Below are positions 6,334-7,507 of a stretch of DNA of 7,507 nucleotides, one piece after another (position 1 is the stretch's first letter; each line of letters starts with the position of its first letter). The translations under genes were made by a program, and so were the position numbers. Origin of the DNA: Acidobacteriota bacterium (lineage in GTDB: Bacteria; Acidobacteriota; Blastocatellia; Pyrinomonadales; Pyrinomonadaceae); NCBI GenBank assembly GCA_013698055.1, contig JACCVS010000323.1, positions 1-7,507 on the forward strand, written 5' to 3'. The notes under the pieces were generated by a model. That model saw only the letters and a program-made list of their open reading frames with translations, had not been told where the DNA came from and searched no databases.

Positions 6334-6360
6334 GTCACTCGTCACTCGTCACTTGTCACT
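6334..6360. repeat. Reverse-polarity heptamer array before rpmF
   Basis: The units are GTCACTC (6334-6340), GTCACTC (6341-6347), GTCACTT (6348-6354) and GTCACT (6355-6360). It ends directly at the GGAG ribosome-binding site of rpmF. With the array at 6258-6286 it encloses a spacer that contains a small hairpin, CCAGC (6293-6297) with GCTGG (6306-6310). The 22 bp at 6325-6346 recur identically at 6637-6658. Confidence 0.9.
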
Positions 6361-6372
6361 GGAGTTATAATT

Positions 6373-6558
6373 ATGCCTAATCCAAAACGACGCCATTCTA
6401 AAGCCCGGACGCGCAAGCGCCGGGCGCATGACGCTCTGCGCCAGCCGCAGACTTCCGCTTGTCCGAATTGCCAGGAGCCACGGATGCCGCATCGCGTGTG
6501 CCCGAAATGCGGTTTCTATAAAGGCCGCGAAGTAGTGCAAGTCGAAGAGGCGGCGTAA
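6373..6558 (+). CDS. rpmF: 50S ribosomal protein L32 (bL32)
   Basis: This 61-residue basic protein is bL32, a structural component of the large ribosomal subunit. It starts with the family hallmark MPNPKRRHSKARTRKRRAH. Cys30, Cys33, Cys43 and Cys46 (CPNC and CPKC) form the zinc-binding ribbon, so this is the zinc-containing version. YYKGRE-like FYKGREV near the end is also typical. GGAG at 6361-6364 is 8 bp before ATG 6373 and fixes the start. An in-frame ATG at 6304 would only translate the repeat array and is rejected. The order yceD-rpmF-plsX is widely conserved in bacteria. Confidence 0.97.
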   Translation: MPNPKRRHSKARTRKRRAHDALRQPQTSACPNCQEPRMPHRVCPKCGFYKGREVVQVEEAA

Positions 6559-6563
6559 AAACA

Positions 6564-6598
6564 GTGACAAGTGACGAGTGACAAGTGACAAGTTAAAA
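6564..6598. repeat. Heptamer array after rpmF (forward polarity)
   Basis: The units are GTGACAA, GTGACGA, GTGACAA, GTGACAA and GTTAAAA, starting 5 bp after the rpmF stop. Positions 6563-6582 are a perfect 20-bp inverted repeat of 6646-6665, so the transcript can form a long stem. Like the array at 6258-6286 it closes with GTTAAA. Confidence 0.9.
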
Positions 6599-6645
6599 CA
6601 AGAGTGCGCCTGCACTATGCTCTCTTATTCTTTTTCTTCTTGCTC

Positions 6646-6673
6646 GTCACTCGTCACTTGTCACTCGTCACTG
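6646..6673. repeat. Reverse-polarity heptamer array before plsX
   Basis: The units are GTCACTC, GTCACTT, GTCACTC and GTCACTG, ending 5 bp before the plsX ATG. It pairs with the array at 6564-6598. The 63-nt spacer carries an internal hairpin, AGTGC (6603-6607), loop GCCT, GCACT (6612-6616), and then a pyrimidine-rich tract (about 6617-6642). Confidence 0.9.
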
Positions 6674-6678
6674 TCTTA

Positions 6679-7507
6679 ATGAAGCACGGGCATCATCAAT
6701 TGACCGGCAAAGTCGCCGTGGACGCGATGGGCAGTGACCATGCGCCGCACGCGGAGATTGACGGCGCTCTGGCTGCCACGCGCGATTTAGGGATAGGCGT
6801 CATTCTTGTCGGGCAGACGGAAAAGGTCGAGCCGGAATTGCGTCGCTGCGGCTGGCGCAAGCAGGGTGATCGCGGCATCGAGTTTGTCGAGGCCGAAGAA
6901 TTCATCGGCATGGATGAGCCGGTGGCGACCGCCGTTCGACGCAAGAAGAAAAGCTCTTTGAGAATCGGGTCAAAGCTGGTGACAGAGGGTCGTGCCGATG
7001 GTTTCGTGTCGGCTGGCAACACGGGCGCGGCGATGGCGACCGCCAAAATGGTAATCGGGATGCTGCCCGGCGTGGACAGGCCCGCGCTTGCGGCCATGAT
7101 TCCGACCAAGGGAAGCAAGCCGACGCTGCTTTTGGATGTCGGGGCGAACGCTGAATGCAAGGCGTTTCATCTGGCTCAGTTCGCCATCATGGGCGATGCT
7201 TATTGCCGCGCCGTGCTGGGAACAGTTAAGCCAAGTGTGGGTTTGATGAGCATTGGTGAAGAGGAAGCCAAGGGAAACGATCTGACGAAAGAGGCGTTTC
7301 CGCTCCTGAGAGATTTGGGAAGTTTGAATTTCGTCGGCAACGTCGAGGGGCGAGACCTTTTCACGGGCGCGGTTGATGTCATCGTGACCGACGGCTTTAC
7401 GGGCAACGTGATGCTCAAGCTGGCCGAGGGTTTGACCGAAGCATTGCTCTCGATGATTAAACGCGAGTTGATCGCCTCGGCGATGACGAGAGCGGGCGCG
7501 ATGCTGG
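6679..7507 (+). CDS. plsX: Phosphate acyltransferase PlsX, partial (3' end outside window)
   Basis: The first 276 residues of PlsX are present. PlsX is the membrane-associated soluble enzyme that converts acyl-ACP and phosphate to acyl-phosphate for PlsY in phosphatidic acid synthesis. Family motifs are VAVDAMGSDHAP (12-23), SAGNTGA (111-117), LLDVGAN (151-157), GLMSIGEE with KGND (188-201), FVGNVEGRD (218-226) and VTDGFTGNV (236-244). The usual length is about 330-350, so some 60 residues are missing. ATG 6679 gives eight extra residues before the usual VAVDAMG and has no visible Shine-Dalgarno sequence. In-frame TTG 6700 or GTG 6718 are alternatives, less likely. It follows rpmF by 120 bp in the conserved yceD-rpmF-plsX order, where fabH often comes next. 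Confidence 0.95.
   Translation, partial: MKHGHHQLTGKVAVDAMGSDHAPHAEIDGALAATRDLGIGVILVGQTEKVEPELRRCGWRKQGDRGIEFVEAEEFIGMDEPVATAVRRKKKSSLRIGSKLVTEGRADGFVSAGNTGAAMATAKMVIGMLPGVDRPALAAMIPTKGSKPTLLLDVGANAECKAFHLAQFAIMGDAYCRAVLGTVKPSVGLMSIGEEEAKGNDLTKEAFPLLRDLGSLNFVGNVEGRDLFTGAVDVIVTDGFTGNVMLKLAEGLTEALLSMIKRELIASAMTRAGAML

Noticed and set aside
6304..6372. N-terminal extension of L32 from an upstream ATG
   Set aside because: It would translate the heptamer array (LVTRHSSLVT); the GGAG site and the family start MPNPKRR both point to ATG 6373.
6258..6673. CRISPR array
   Set aside because: Units are 7 bp, contiguous, and have no unique spacers or cas genes nearby.
6563..6673. Intrinsic terminator between rpmF and plsX
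   Set aside because: The stem is long but AT/GC mixed with a 63-nt loop, and no T-run follows the right arm; the operon order argues for read-through.
1..7507. Phage, transposon, toxin-antitoxin or defence genes
   Set aside because: Every coding frame of good quality belongs to metabolism, translation or lipid synthesis, apart from the TPR protein, which has no defence-type domain that I can see.

Overview
The window looks like chromosomal DNA of a free-living bacterium with moderate GC. All genes are housekeeping or central-metabolism genes. Gene content, a taxon-typical phosphohexomutase/nucleotidyltransferase pair and abundant 7-bp intergenic tandem repeats suggest Acidobacteriota, perhaps class Blastocatellia. 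That placement is inference from general impression; no 16S or marker comparison was possible.

Layout. (1) Positions 1-1872, minus strand: a nucleotide-sugar pair, a sugar-1-phosphate nucleotidyltransferase followed by a phosphohexomutase that overlaps it by 4 bp (GTGA) and runs off the left edge. (2) 1873-2145: a divergent intergenic region with a heptamer array against the nucleotidyltransferase start, candidate promoters in both directions, and a second, degenerate inverted pair of heptamer arrays. (3) 2146-4219, plus strand: a thiolase and a 3-hydroxybutyryl-CoA dehydrogenase, 22 bp apart. Together they would interconvert acetyl-CoA, acetoacetyl-CoA and 3-hydroxybutyryl-CoA. (4) 4303-5541: an uncharacterised protein with an N-terminal zinc ribbon, a coiled coil and about six TPR repeats. 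(5) 5542-5750: an inverted repeat and a strong sigma70-type promoter (TTGACT-N16-TATAAT). (6) 5751 to the right edge: the conserved operon yceD-rpmF-plsX, linking ribosome assembly and ribosomal protein L32 to phospholipid synthesis. plsX is cut by the window end.

The most unusual signal is not a gene. Short tandem arrays of 7-bp units (GTGAYRR family: GTGACAA, GGGATGA, GTGATGG and, more degenerate, GTAAATA) lie in front of four genes. In front of rpmF, plsX and the thiolase they occur as two arms of opposite polarity enclosing a spacer. The arm touching the start codon always has the C-rich polarity (GTCACTC-like) on the coding strand. One pair contains a perfect 20-bp inverted repeat, and one array runs into the 3' end of yceD and supplies its stop codon. 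I see no defence island, transposase, CRISPR array, tRNA or rRNA.
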